From positions 1,080,405 to 1,144,404 of the forward strand of contig KN817518.1 of NCBI GenBank assembly GCA_000827495.1: a DNA stretch of 64,000 bases, written 5' to 3'. The notes below the pieces were generated by a model, which ran no database searches, was not told where the DNA came from, and saw only the letters and a program-made list of their open reading frames with translations. The DNA comes from Hypholoma sublateritium FD-334 SS-4 (taxonomy: Eukaryota > Basidiomycota > Agaricomycetes > Agaricales > Strophariaceae). Shown here piece by piece: positions 32,775 to 44,831 of this stretch. Position 1 is the first letter of the stretch. Every line of letters begins with the position of its first letter. The translations under genes and the position numbers were made by a program.

Positions 32775-34449
32775 CGGGGTCGAAGCAAATCTTTCTATCA
32801 TCGTGAAAGAGAGTTTACGAAACCCACTGGCCGCACTTACCTGAGCGTCTGGCGGACGATGATAATTCAAAAAGTAACGGGATTATTCAATTTACCTCCC
32901 GGCTCAGCGTGGGACATTAGCCCCGTCCCATCACGTCATCGACATGCATGTTGCGGCATGAAAATACAACACGAACGGTGGACACAACCGGGCGAGCAGT
33001 CAATTTGAACCCAGTAATCCCCTCAGTCGATTCTACTTACAGCCGACGCGCAGTGTTCTCAAGTCATGAGGTTCACTAGAAAATATGTACGGCAAACGTT
33101 CGACATCGCGTAAGTAGTCCAGGATTTAGGTCTGTCCAAGGTAAGTACCTTCTTCCGGACAGGATCATATCCAACTACACATCTTCGTCCCCGACGCTTT
33201 CGCCATGGGCAAGGGGACCCTCGTAGCACTCCAACGTACGAAACAAAAAGCAACGGAATCACAAAATCACTCCGAGTCCCACGATGTCCGTCCCTTCCAT
33301 CGACATCATATTGTCCATCCGAACGTAACGAGCCCGTGGAAGTGGCCAATTAGGAGCCAGCAAGTCCCTCAGCTCCCGCGGGACTACGAAGGTTGTGAAA
33401 GAGCCACAGGCGGCCTGCGGCGGCCTTCTACAGCAGTACATATTGCGGCGCTGCGCGCCCACAATGAGCTCGCGTCCGGACTGCATCCGGGCCTTCAAAT
33501 TGGTTCGCCCATGGGACGTCTGCGAGCCGTAAACGAAGGAGAAAGAGCGTGTGCGCAGCCAACTGGTAATATTTCGGATACTTCACCTGGAGGAGTGAAA
33601 TGCTGTCTGGATGGGCAGCCTCGCTGACGGACAGGGAATTAAAGGACGAAGGTATCTAGTATTTGGTGGGCGGTGGGTAGCGGTAGCGTACAGGATACAT
33701 TATACACATCTTCTATACTACGTCGGAGTCAGGTGATGAGGAGAGAGAAAGGTGACCCAGCGCGTCGTACAGACACGCCGCCATACGGAATACAACCATA
33801 GCGCGACAGGAGCGAGGATAGGGGAGTATGGGAACGGAGAACAGGAAACATGTGTGGCGTGCGAGGGATGTGCGAGGGCGTGCATGTGTGGCACACACCT
33901 TCGTGCGACGGGCGCCTAACGCCAAGTCTGATGTGATCGAGAGCTATCGTTCGATTGGTGCCATTCATTTCAGACTCTGCCCGATGGGGTGCTCTCGTAC
34001 CCACTGAAGTTCTCCTCAGATAATTTGTACATAGCTCTCGACGCCCGCCCATGGGTTTCAAATTATTACGGAACTAGCAGGGTACGCATGCTCCGCACGG
34101 TAGAATTGTTGTAATATTTTATTAGAGTAATATTTTGCATGATTTCGAGCCCCACAGCTTCCAGCGAGCCTGATCAACACGACGTTCAATACTCAAAAAT
34201 ATTTATTCAAGTGATCCGTGTCATAAACTGTGAATGATCCGTTGATCACAGAATTAGGCTACAAAAACATAACTCCCGCCCACCACCCTCATTCTCAGAA
34301 GTTATTGATATTCAGTCCAAGTACAATAGATCTAGGTGATTTTAAGTATACTGGCTATTATCCAACTACCGTCCTATATTTTGCGTTTGCTTCAGCTTTA
34401 CAGGACGTTGATTATATCATCCTAATCATCTTATGCCACAGAAACGCCG

Positions 34450-36060
34450 AGTCAACGCCGAGCGGTGCCTGAATCGGATAGTACCAATCGAACTACGTAG
34501 GAATCCTTCCACTGGCCAAGTTCCAATCCACCTACGAGCCTCCGCCGCGCGATATATGCCGCGCGTATCGCATAGCGCATCGGCTGTGGGCAGCACATAC
34601 TGAGCGATGCAATACCCGCCGCCGCCGCCCGCCGCCGCCTCCTGATCATGGGCCCGGGGCGGCCGATCGAGCGTCGACCAGCGTCGACCTCGCGAGTCTC
34701 CACCCCTCGCCCGGCAAAAAAATGCCGCGCCAAGGCACCAGCACCGCACGCGTCCCAAAGCAGCCCGAGTAACTTGTCAACAGCGCATCGTCTGCGCCTC
34801 GCGCGTCCTTGGGCCGCTGCCCGCGCACTGGCACATACAAGCCTGCACAACCTACGAAAACCGAAAAGCTCTCGCGGGGATAGCTTCAGTTGTCTGCGCG
34901 CGCGAACTGAATGTACATATATCGGTGCGCACTCGGGAGCCGGCCCTGCGCTATATGTGCGCCAACCATGTAGAGGCATGAAGCGTATCGCCGTCGATCG
35001 ACGCAGCCCCTGCCCAACCAAACAGCGCTTAAATTTTGCATATGGAATTCGCCTCCTTCCAGAAATGAGCGTACGCGAGGTGTTGCTAAGTGTCGCCGCC
35101 GCCACCTCCTGCGCTCGCTCCACGTCTAATAATACATTCACGCCCCACTAAGTGCAAAAATAGCAGTCGGCCCACAGCCACTCCTATGTTCTCCCGCGAC
35201 GCATGAACGTTATTGATATCCTCGAATATCCACCGTCGGCCGCTGGCCGGTGAGTAAGCCGTGTCCGAGGCTCGAGCGTGCAGCATGTCGACGTCGGACG
35301 CACAGCGGCGGTATCCTCCCTCGTTTAAGAGATACTCCCGTGCGGAGAAACGTCCACATACCATTTGATCAGAATAGATATCATGCAGGAGGGAATAAGA
35401 AGATGGTGCGCTGTGGGCCAGCCTGAGCAATCTAGTGCCACAAATGCGATGCCGTGCAGATTAATCAAGTCCAGAGGGACGGTATTGCAGCATACGAAGT
35501 CATCTACCCCGTACATGTCAGAGTGCCGCGCGCCCGCAGAAAGCGCACCAGCCAGCACACGCTCATGAATATGCCAAACGCTGCACTTCGCGCCACGGTG
35601 CATTTCAGAAGACACGATCTGCCCGCCGGCGTAAAAATAAATAGAACCATCCCGTATCCAAGCATTGTGGGATCACCCGCCGTGTGAAGCCCGCAGCTGG
35701 ACGTATCGTCTCCGTACGCATTTGCTGGTGCAGCACCCAGCAGCGGCGACCCACTTCGTCTAAGACGTCCTCGAGCGCGCGGCGCAGACGTGCACAGAAC
35801 AGCGTAAGAAACGTCTGCTCTACGCACCCCGCGTCTCCTCGCAGGTATTAGCAGGTAGGTCCGCACACCACTGTATCGGGGCCCGAGGTCGGGCTCGGAC
35901 GTACGCTGGCAGGTCAGCTGGCGGCCATGCCACCCGCCGCGGGCGCCCGTGTACAGCCAGCCAGACGTCCAGCCGCGTTTACCACGCCCACCATTTTGGG
36001 CGACCGCTGACATGTGCCAAGTGACGCGCGAGCGGCCCCAGATGCGTGTCGCACTAGTCC
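34450..36060. other. GC-rich tract without a recognisable gene
   Basis: The sequence is markedly richer in G+C than its flanks, with CCGCC runs near 34618-34640 and frequent CG dinucleotides. Long frames exist on both strands (34452-35141 minus, 34648-35151 plus, 35504-36013 minus), as expected when stops are depleted by GC content. Their translations are Arg/Ala-rich and overlap one another. This could be a decayed gene, part of a transposon, or noncoding. Confidence 0.5.
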
Positions 36061-39000
36061 TTCGCCTTACCCTGGGTCTCCTGGGACTTAGTCCATGCAG
36101 AGGGTGAAAACATGGCGCTCCCCCATGCCGTACGATGGAAGCGCACAGGGCACGATGTCCTGTCTATCGGTTGTCAGATGTGGGCTCATGGCCGGTTGAA
36201 CATGTCCCTGCGTGCTTATCACTGATCAGCAGAGGTGCATGAGCCTCGGGGAGGGCGTCCTTCTAATGGATTTGTACAGAAGATCTGAGTAGTGTGTTGC
36301 TATGCCAGATGGAGACTGTGGAGGCCGAGTAATGGACGTGCTGAAGCAAAGAAGGGGTCGTCGATGACGGTGGCAGGCAAAGTTCGTGCGGTGCCACTCA
36401 GTGCTGGCCGATGACAGCCCCAGAAAGCCCATTTCCGAGATGGTTCCAGCTACGAGGTGCACCTAACCGACCCATATTGCATGGAAGTCTTGTTTGGATG
36501 CTAACCTCTTGACCATTTCAGATTTAGAGGGCGGACTCCGGTCCTCGTTTGCACCACGCTCATACGCCCGTGAGCCTCCCACGCCCGCTGAATACTGCCA
36601 GAAACGAAAGACCGGCTTGACAGGATCGACATAGAAGGGATCGACACATGTGCCGTGCAAGAAAACCTGTCGCGGGTTCTAGTTGAACACGCACTTGACA
36701 CGAACTGCGCACTGATCAATCCACGACCCAGAACTTGTCTTCTTTCCCTAGGTCAGTCGTAGGTGCGCAAGATATGAGCAGTGAAGGAAACGAGGGGTCG
36801 TTGACCGCGAAGGGCGAATGAGTGGGCGTGCATGATGACGGTGCAGGTTAGAGACAATGGCGAGGTCCGTGCGCACTATACCAATCAATTATGTCATCCA
36901 TTATTTGTGGTCCGTGCTCCTTTTGCTAAGCGCCCGTATCAAATTCGCGGGCGAATCCCACCAAACCTCCTTTCACACTCTACTACCTCTCCCAGTATCA
37001 TCTACGGACTTATCGTGCTGGCATAGTACGTTATGAGCTCACTATGTACTGTAATCGACTCCGCTGGTTGCACAACTTGGGCACAACACGTTTTGCTACA
37101 TGCCTTTGCGCTTAAAGACGTACTGCGAAAAAATGAACAATAATAATCTGTTGTTATCCTGGGAGACACTGATGTCGTTTCTCTGGAAGGTTCCTACTTA
37201 CTCTAAATTGCGGGAGCCCGCTCTGGCTTGACCCCAAAAGTTTACTCGACCGAGCTTTGCCAATGTTTTTTTACTAGACTGCTCTCCGTTAGGTAGATCG
37301 TAGCCCGCCGTTGCTCACGGCCTACTAGAGTATCTGGAATGGTAAAAAGCTTCGATAAGCATATGTTAGTGTTACACAGACACGCGACTACTTTCTCACT
37401 GCACAAAAATAGAAATGGGACCAACGCTGAAAATGAAGCTCGAAGGTTGGCTTGAGATACATCGATGGTCCTCATTGTTTAGATACTTACTCTGATATGG
37501 CTGTCCAGTAGCATTTGTCTAGCCCTTCTTGAGAAGAGACGTAAATATTTTGGATACACTTTTCAAGCTCACTCTCAGACAGTCGCTGCTTATCACCGAA
37601 TATTAGTGGCCTTGAACATTGAATTGGCGCTTAACCTTTGATGGTCAACGGCAGACTTAAAAATACCAATCGCCGTCCCCGCACTGCGCAGCGGCCATTT
37701 GGGTGATACTCCGCGGTAAAGGCACCGCAAGCTATTGGCTTTATGTTTTGATACACTGGTGGTACTGGGTATAACGATCGAACGCCTGAGCTCCTCAGAG
37801 CGTACTACGCTCGCAGATGACCCCGCAGATAATTTTAACACCCTTCGTGTCTGCGTTTCTGCTATCTAGGCCCCATGGAGAATTGTTTTACCCTGGCCTA
37901 TCAAGGCAAGGCCGGCCATATCTGAATCGACCCTCCACCGGCCCGATAATCTAGTAGCACACCGATACATGTTGCTCAAACGACAACGAAAAACATATTA
38001 GGCAGAAACGGCGGAATCTTACTCCTCCACATGCTAAACATATTATCGGGGATAAATGCTAGTACACAGTGTTCTCGACCTTGAACACTCGTGCCATCCC
38101 TATCTCCGCGTGTTCAAGACAGCGATTGAATGTTGAATAATGAATATTGAATGACCGCGGGGCGATGTGATTTTCTGGGTTCTCACGGCCAGACTACTGG
38201 CCCAGAGTTGCAATGCCTTCCGTGACTATCAAACCTGGGCAGTACAAGATAGCAAGGAACGTTGGATCGCTGAGCTGTAGACGACTTGAAGGATAACTGA
38301 GAGCATACTATTGAGAATTATATTCGACTCGAAATAAGATCACGAAATTGCAACGAAACTGAAGGTTTTGGAACGATGAACATTTTTAGGTACGCTTTTG
38401 ATCTCAGAATGTGGCAGATTTTTATTCCTCTCGGATGATACTATGCTTCCGGACTGTACTTATAGTCTGGGGAATTATTTGATGGAATTGATTCGAAAGT
38501 AAGTGACATTGCACCAATTGTCATACCATTCTTTGAACTCATATTCCATGGACTTTCGGTCATCAGCGATCGATACCGGATGGTGAGATAGAGTTGTGGC
38601 TCAGTCAGGTCAGGGAGTGGTTTTGAAGGAAAATAAGCTATTGAATGGAACTTCCATTTAGTGCTCCATCCGTTTGACATGTAATAATACGTCGACGCTC
38701 ACCAAATACGATGATGCGAGAAGGCACCATTGAGGTGTCTGTGCTACACAGCCTTGCTTTCTCGAGGTTCTCATTGCATATGTATCTTTTTCTTTTTCTT
38801 CTACCATCTGGAACGCTTGTATATATGAATATTAAGGTCTACCGACAATGGCCATCCGAATATATGATGCTGATACTGTCAGAAGTTCCATATTAGCGAC
38901 GTTGCAATGCAGATCATCTTGATCAGAGACGATTCAAAAATAGATACCAGAATGGCCGACCCGTCTGTTCACCTGTCTATACCTTGCTACTCTGGTTAAG

Positions 39001-39158
39001 AGTCTCCGAGCTAATCTCAGCTGTCCTGTTCTGATCAACTAGCCGATAGTATGTTTTACGTCAGATTTCATCTTATCAAGAAAAAAAAATTGCCGGTGTC
39101 CTAGATCATGTACTTGCCACTGCGAATTACCTCGGTAGAAATCGTATACCAGAGACTG

Positions 39159-39166
39159 TATATAAG
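39159..39166 (+). promoter_or_regulatory. TATA box of the TmpA-like gene
   Basis: TATATAAG lies 56-63 bases upstream of the start codon at 39222, a typical spacing. Confidence 0.5.
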
Positions 39167-39221
39167 ATGATGCCTTCATCTCGGATTTTTCTGTACTTTA
39201 CTTCCATTTGTCTTCGACGAG

Positions 39222-40772
39222 ATGGACACCAGACAAATCTCCAACCTGGACTTCGAGAAAACGGCGGATTCTGAAGAGAGTTCAAGTAAGTCCCTCGACC
39301 AAAAGAAATCTCATTTGTCTCAGCCTTGTCGCCGCTATAGGGTCTACCTCTCCCGACTTGAAAGTTGTAGAAACAAAGCCAAAGGTTTTTGAAGTCCCAC
39401 AGAAGAACGGAAATAAGGCCATACGGTTCCTTCAATGTACGCAGCGTTTGATATAATTATCTGACAGTATATTCAAGCTCATTTCATTGCTGTTCCAGAC
39501 ACTGCGTTCTCCACGTACAGGAAGATATTTACCGTCATTTTTCTGGCCAATCTAGCCGCTTTTATTGCAATAATCGTTCGCAAACATGGGAACCCAAAGG
39601 CCACGGATATTGCCACCGCCGTTGCCGCCAACGCCATGGTTTCTGTTCTCTTCCGACAGGAGAACTTTGTCAACATTATATACGAAATATTCACTCGTGC
39701 CCCTCGTTCTTTACCATTATGGATCAGGAAGGATTTTGCAAAGGTCTATCACTATGGGGGCGCTCACAGTGGCACTGGCGTTGCTTCCGTCGTTTGGGTC
39801 ACCCTCTACGTCGCTATCATCACAAAGGATTTTATAATGAACCCCGACGAATCCAGTAGAGCGCTCATCGCCACTTCCTATATCCTTTTGTCGGCATTCC
39901 TCTTCATCGTCATTGCTGCACACCCCACCTTCCGCCACACTTTCCACGATTATTACGAAGCTACACATCGTTTCGCAGGCTGGACAGTTGTCGTCGTTTT
40001 CTGGACCAGTTTCATGGTTGCCGCAAACGAGGAGAGAAAAATCCAACACATACCTTTAGGATTGTACATCGCCAAAACTCCCACCTTCTGGTTCCTTTGC
40101 GTCATCACATTCTGTATTATTCTGACATGGCTCCGCCTTCGCTCCAGGGAGGTTTTCCCCGAAGTCCTTTCCGAGCATGCTATTCGACTCCACTTCAAAT
40201 ATAGGCCCCTTGAGGCTTTCTACGGTGTCCGTGTATCTACCAAGCCTCTCACCGAATGGCACGCATTCGCGACCATCCCTGATTCGGATGAGAACGGTAA
40301 AATTACAGGTTATTCCTTCGTTGTCTCCAACGCTGGGGATTGGACGAACAATATCATCCGAAACCCCCCTACGAGGCTCTGGATCCGCAGTGACCCTTTG
40401 TTCGGCCTTCTCGTTACGGCCCGTCTCTTCAAACGATTCGTCATCGTGGCCACCGGCTCTGGTATTGGCCCCTTCTTATCTTTGCTTCACGCCGACTTGG
40501 CTCCGTGCCGCATCCTATGGTCTACTCAAAAACCTGAAGTGACATTCGGTCAGACCATCATCGACACTGTCCTCAAGGCCGATTCTAAAGCAGTGATCTG
40601 GAACACCCGCGAGCGTGGAAGACCCGACATGATCCAATTAACACATCAATTGGTCCGCGAGAGCGACGCTGAGGCCGTGTTTATTATATCGAACCCTAAG
40701 GTGACAAGGCTTGTGGTTTATGGTATGGAAACCAGGGGCGTTGCCTGCTACGGTGCCATATTCGACTCATAA
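39222..40772 (+). CDS. TmpA-like integral membrane flavoprotein oxidoreductase
   Basis: Three exons (39222-39285, 39341-39436, 39499-40772) encode 477 residues. A soluble start of about 55 residues is followed by several helices (KIFTVIFLANLAAFIAIIV, VASVVWVTLYVAIIT, ATSYILLSAFLFIVIAA, FWFLCVITFCIILTWL). The second half is a ferredoxin-reductase-like module: an FAD region (PLTEWHAFATIPD, YSFVVSNAGDWT) and a nucleotide-binding loop, VATGSGIGPFLSLL. This is the architecture of Aspergillus nidulans TmpA, a membrane flavoprotein affecting conidiation, and of the C-terminal part of some NRPS-like adenylating enzymes. No adenylation domain lies upstream here, so the protein stands alone. Substrate and electron acceptor are unknown. 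Confidence 0.85.
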
Positions 40773-40887
40773 TTAGTATTGTTGGTGCAGAAGGGGGGTA
40801 GAAGGGAAGGAAATTTGAAAAGGCAATGGCTTCAGTAACCAATTCCCCAATGTTTTGTTTCTCTCATAGAGTTTTTCCGATCTTTTC

Positions 40888-40921
40888 TTTCTAAATTTCT
40901 TTACTTTCTAAATTTCTTTAC
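40888..40921. repeat. 17-bp perfect tandem duplication
   Basis: TTTCTAAATTTCTTTAC occurs twice back to back (40888-40904 and 40905-40921) in the likely 3'UTR of the TmpA-like gene. It is AT-rich and probably a replication slip. Confidence 0.8.
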
Positions 40922-41526
40922 GTGGTCTCCACTTGAAGAGTTCGTTTTTTAAATACATAGATTACTATATCAGAACTTGAAATGCGATTCCTCTCTTGAT
41001 GGCTTTGAACTCCCTGAGCTTGACGCGACGTCGCATTTTGTTCTTTTCTTTCCAAATATTTTTGCCAAGAAGGTTCGAGGTATGCAGTAGGCCGAGGAGG
41101 GTCTCTGGTCGTCTTCCCAGATCTTGAACGGTGCTGTCCTCACGCAGTGTCGGATATACGCTGCCATTTGTCAAAAAAATAGCACGGACTCAACACGGAG
41201 CTCTATTTCTGTGCATTGAAAGTATTTTCAATTTACCGGCTAACTCGAGAGTGAATACCGCTTAGAATGTCGGCGTAGCCGCCAAATAGCCGCTGTACTT
41301 TATTTAGTTCGCTTTCCTCGCGCTCAAACAAATTGACAAGCCATGGTAGAGTCGGCCGAGCAGCCTTCTGCCAAGTTCTCCCATTCTACGGTTCATTCTC
41401 TTGGACTATCCATATTTGATAGGACGTCCTGCTGCGGTTATCGTGGACTCGTTCTATTGGTTAAGATGGCCGAGACAACGTCGTCTTACCGAGAAATCTT
41501 GATGGCTCGACGAAGGAGCCAGTACA

Positions 41527-41534
41527 TATAAAAG
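41527..41534 (+). promoter_or_regulatory. TATA box of the small secreted-protein gene
   Basis: TATAAAAG is located 86-93 bases upstream of the start codon at 41620. Confidence 0.5.
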
Positions 41535-41619
41535 GTCAAAGTTCTCTATCCACTTCCTTCAGCTCGACCAGCGTAGAACCAGCTTCATTTCGAAAAGCGA
41601 ACCGGCTTCACTGATCAGA

Positions 41620-42411
41620 ATGTCTTTCAAAATCATCAAAATCTTCGCCTCTTGCGTAATTGCCGCACTTGCTTGCGCTGCACTTCCGCAGGTAGCTCCC
41701 CCCGCACCCCCCACTGTCAGTAACGTTACGTGCTCTACTGTTGCCTCCGGATTGCTCTCTGGACAGAACGGAGGTGAGAGAATCTGACATTTTTACCTCA
41801 TCGGAATGTATTCTCAAAATGCAACGCCGCAGAGATCGTTGGTTGGTTCTTTGACGGACTGGACGCCTTGAACTTCGACACCAGAACCACCGGATCAATC
41901 AACGTTGAGTTCCAAGGCTGCACTCCCAACCCTGGTGGATTCTTAAATATACCCGGAGGACAAATAAGCGGTAAGCTCTTGTAGACAAGGAACTATGACT
42001 CCGACTTTCTCATTATTTTTGCTAGGCCATGTGTTCTTACCCGATTTCAATCAATGCATGGGCGTCCCGGACGATGTCTTACTCACCATCTCGAAGGTTA
42101 ACTGCACCACCACAGACGATGCAACGCAGCCGCCTATTACATGGGTCTTTGATAACGGACAAATTACCTGGGTATTACACCTCAGCGCCTTATAATCTTT
42201 TGATATTGATTCAGGTATACAGAGTGGAATAAGCACGCCTGACGGCTCCGTCATCCAAGGAGGAGACTGTGGCACCGACGGTCTTGGTCAATACGGCTAC
42301 GAAGCTGCCAAAAAACCTCTTGGAACACCCAATCTTGGTGGTCAAGAAGTTAAATGTATCAGCAGCAAGACGGCCGCCAGAACATTTCCTTTCATTCTTG
42401 GAAGTGCCTGA
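41620..42411 (+). CDS. Small secreted protein of unknown function
   Basis: Four exons (41620-41773, 41833-41970, 42026-42171, 42223-42411) encode 208 residues. The N-terminus MSFKIIKIFASCVIAALACA is a signal peptide. The mature part has several cysteines (NVTCST, FQGCTPNP, FNQCMG, VNCTTT, GGDCGT, VKCIS), probably in disulfide pairs, and Gly/Pro-rich loops. The last acceptor is not the first AG: using CAG at 42214 would hit a stop, whereas the AG at 42221-42222 keeps frame into SGISTPDGSVIQGGDC. No catalytic motif is seen. It converges on the tyrosinase gene. It could be an effector-like or wall-associated protein; that is inference from size, export and cysteines only. Confidence 0.75.
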
Positions 42412-42801
42412 TCCCATAAATTTTACATCACCTCTCCCATACTTTGTTGTTGATTCCTGTAAACTGTGATTGCATTCAAAATATAGTTATGTTGACCGTG
42501 ATCTCGGGGCGCGAGGCGCGGGAACTGGTCACGTGTCAAGCGTGGACTTAGTGAAATTTCGCACTTCAGATATCGCGCACTGGTCATTTCTAGGCGAACC
42601 TCATGAGAATAAGGTACAACGAAGGCCTTATATAACCTGTAAAGTCAAGACTAAGTATACCAAATAATGCTGATTTTCAGGGAAATCACTAGACCAATGT
42701 TCAAACGTTCAGTATTAATATATTAAGGCTCAAGCCAATTTGAAGGGTTATAGAGTAAGTATAAGTAAACGAACATGGAAAGGTAATGACTGTGTCGGGA
42801 A
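42412..42801. other. Short intergenic region between convergent genes
   Basis: 390 bp contain only the 3' ends of the secreted-protein and tyrosinase genes. Nothing else is seen. Confidence 0.6.
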
Positions 42802-44063
42802 TCAAACATAAGTATAGCAGAGGGTATTTCCTTGAGTATTCATGACATCTCCGATTGTCACAGCGGGAGCGATGACACCAAGGCTGATAGGGAAAGCCAG
42901 GGTCACATTCGCAGTGTTGAGCGCATTGCCGAAGGGAGGGCCGAACTGGGTGGTGGGGCCAGAGATATCGACGAGACGAGCCGCTGGGCTTGCACTTTGC
43001 CACTTTGCCCAGATACGGTCAAGATTCGCGTGGTGAAGGAAGAAAAGCGGATCTGCACGGAAACGATTAGCCTCAAATATGATGAAAGAATTGTAGCAAC
43101 ATACCGCCAGGGCTGGAATAGATATCCGCGATGGTTCCATACGTTCCACCGACTCCCAGATGTCCTCCGCCATGGATAGTGAATGTGTCAAGCGTGATTC
43201 CTCCCTGAAGGGCCATATCGAAGTTCTTGAAATCTGGTTGAGCGAGAGTGTTCGCGACAACAGAAGCGTTAAGGGTACGCATAACGAGGGACGGGTTGAT
43301 GTCGCGCCTCAAGCAGTAGGAAGCAGGTGTAACTGAATATCCTGGTCCGACATGAAGCATCTGATTTGCGAAGGGACCGTCAGTTACACATCCACCGCCG
43401 GTACGACCAGGGATGTCGAAAGGGGCGGAAACGACAGGAGCGGAAGCCACATAGGGGCCATTACCACCAAATCCGAATAGCGATTTGAAAACGGGTGAAT
43501 TCAAGAAGTTCGCCTCGGACGTGGCATCCAGACTCCAATCCCAGTATCTGATCACGTTCTGTGTCAGCTGCAAAGAGGGAAACGAGTATAAAAAAACATA
43601 CGGTTGGGCACCAAAGTAACCACACTCTTGCCTGAGAGCCTTCTCGTATTGCGCAACGTAATATCTGTGCCACGGTTGGAATACGCCCTAATTGGTTCTA
43701 TTTAGTGCTGCGTTCTACCTGATGATCCGAGGTAAAAACTCACCACGAAGTGAATGGTGTCGGTCTGCAAGATATGGTTGCCCGAGAAATCATCGAAACG
43801 GCTTATGGCTCCGGGAACCGTTGCGGTCGACTTGGCAGGGATAGACTGGAGACATCTCACAGCTGCTAGGTAGGCAAATTTCTCCAACCCCGAGAGTGTA
43901 CGCCTTAAGCCCAGGACGGAACATAATAATTAGATTTGACTCGGACACCAATTTGAGACTCGGACGGTACTCACCATTCCTGGCGCTTCAAGGGATCTTT
44001 GCACTGGCTGGCAAAGGCAGTAGATGCAAGGGCAAGAAGACTGGCGATGGTGGAGAACTTCAT
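42802..44063 (-). CDS. Secreted tyrosinase (type 3 copper protein)
   Basis: Five exons (44063-43975, 43903-43744, 43687-43602, 43547-43105, 43052-42802) encode 342 residues. A signal peptide (MKFSTIASLLALASTAFAS) leads the catalytic domain. CuA ligands lie in GNHILQ, TIHF and QPWHRYYV; CuB ligands lie in IHGGGH and FFLHHANLDRIW. YWDWSLDA is the conserved strand between them. This is the compact form without the long C-terminal lid of mushroom tyrosinases. The enzyme oxidises phenols to quinones, for pigment formation or phenol detoxification outside the cell. Two acceptors had to be chosen over nearer AGs to keep frame (43548 and 43053). The ending NTLCYTYV is short, and a further exon cannot be excluded. 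Confidence 0.9.
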
Positions 44064-44831
44064 AACTGCGATTCTGAGAGGTGTCTTCGAAAAATTGACC
44101 TTATATTCTATTCCGATGTTGTTGACTCCCCTGACCTCTCCGACGCGGCGCACCCTGACATACCATGTCGCACGTTCTGAGATTGCTCTGAGCGCAGCTG
44201 CAGGTAGTATACGCATATATTATGGAATATACACAGGAACAATCACCAGTGATGTTTCCGGCCTCGCGCGACGACTTATACGCTCTGCTCTTCAGTTTGT
44301 GCAATATTTTCGCATAGATCTGGGTAGATTGTAGCGTATATATATCTGAACAACGTCAAATGGTTGCATAAGGGTACCTAAAAGCTTTCAACAAAGAAAT
44401 TCGAGTGCCCCCATACCACAATGATGAATCATGTCGCAAAGTTCTATCGTTGAATCTACTAATCCTGTATTCAGATTTGATTCAGATGGAAGATCTGAGA
44501 TATTACCCCATGCAGACTCTCTCGTGATCATTTAGAAGGCATCCTAGAACAAATATAAAATACCTCACAATATACGCGATGATGCGAGATATTCATTAAT
44601 CACTGAAATGCCTCGCTACCGTTAATTTCAGTGCAGGTCCAGGAAAGCCTTGGCGCGCCGGCGCGTTGAGCAGTTGTTGTCGTGTTGCCATAATAGGTAT
44701 GTAGATCTCTCAGAAGTTCACTTGCCACTTTTCACCACTCCCCCGCTCACTGCGCGTACATCAATCGTATATATATCTTCTTAATCTGCGCGCTTCTCTA
44801 TCTTCTCTGTCTGACTGGGACCACGTCCGTC
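44064..44831. other. Intergenic region with divergent promoters
   Basis: The tyrosinase side has TATAAGG (minus, 44105-44099), rather near the start codon. The rhodopsin-domain side has TATATATAT at 44768-44776, about 55 bases before its start. The middle is AT-rich with no gene. Confidence 0.5.
44768..44776 (+). promoter_or_regulatory. TATA box of the rhodopsin-domain gene
   Basis: TATATATAT is followed by a CT-rich stretch (CTTCTTAATC, TTCTCTATCTTCTCTGTCTG), a common core-promoter pattern in filamentous fungi, and then the start codon at 44832. Confidence 0.5.

Larger units (their letters stand above)
32021..39221. other. 7.2-kb gene-poor region
   Basis: I find no gene I can defend here. 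Weak candidates are the plus-strand frame near 32481-32774 (listed), a minus-strand frame at 33498-33259 (FVVPRELRDLLAPNWPLP) and a minus-strand frame at 38680-38441 (WKFHSIAYFPSKPLPDLTEP); each lacks a start, splice partners or a family. The part from 34450 to 36060 is unusually GC-rich and is listed separately. The part from 37000 to 39100 is AT-rich. Confidence 0.5.
40773..41619. other. Intergenic region
   Basis: It contains the TmpA-like 3' end with a 17-bp tandem duplication, short chance frames, and the promoter of the secreted-protein gene with TATAAAAG at 41527-41534. No gene is seen. Confidence 0.55.

Noticed and set aside
42202..42240. Use of the first acceptor (CAG at 42214) in the small secreted protein
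   Set aside because: It leads to an immediate stop; the AG nine bases later keeps frame into a Cys-containing C-terminus.
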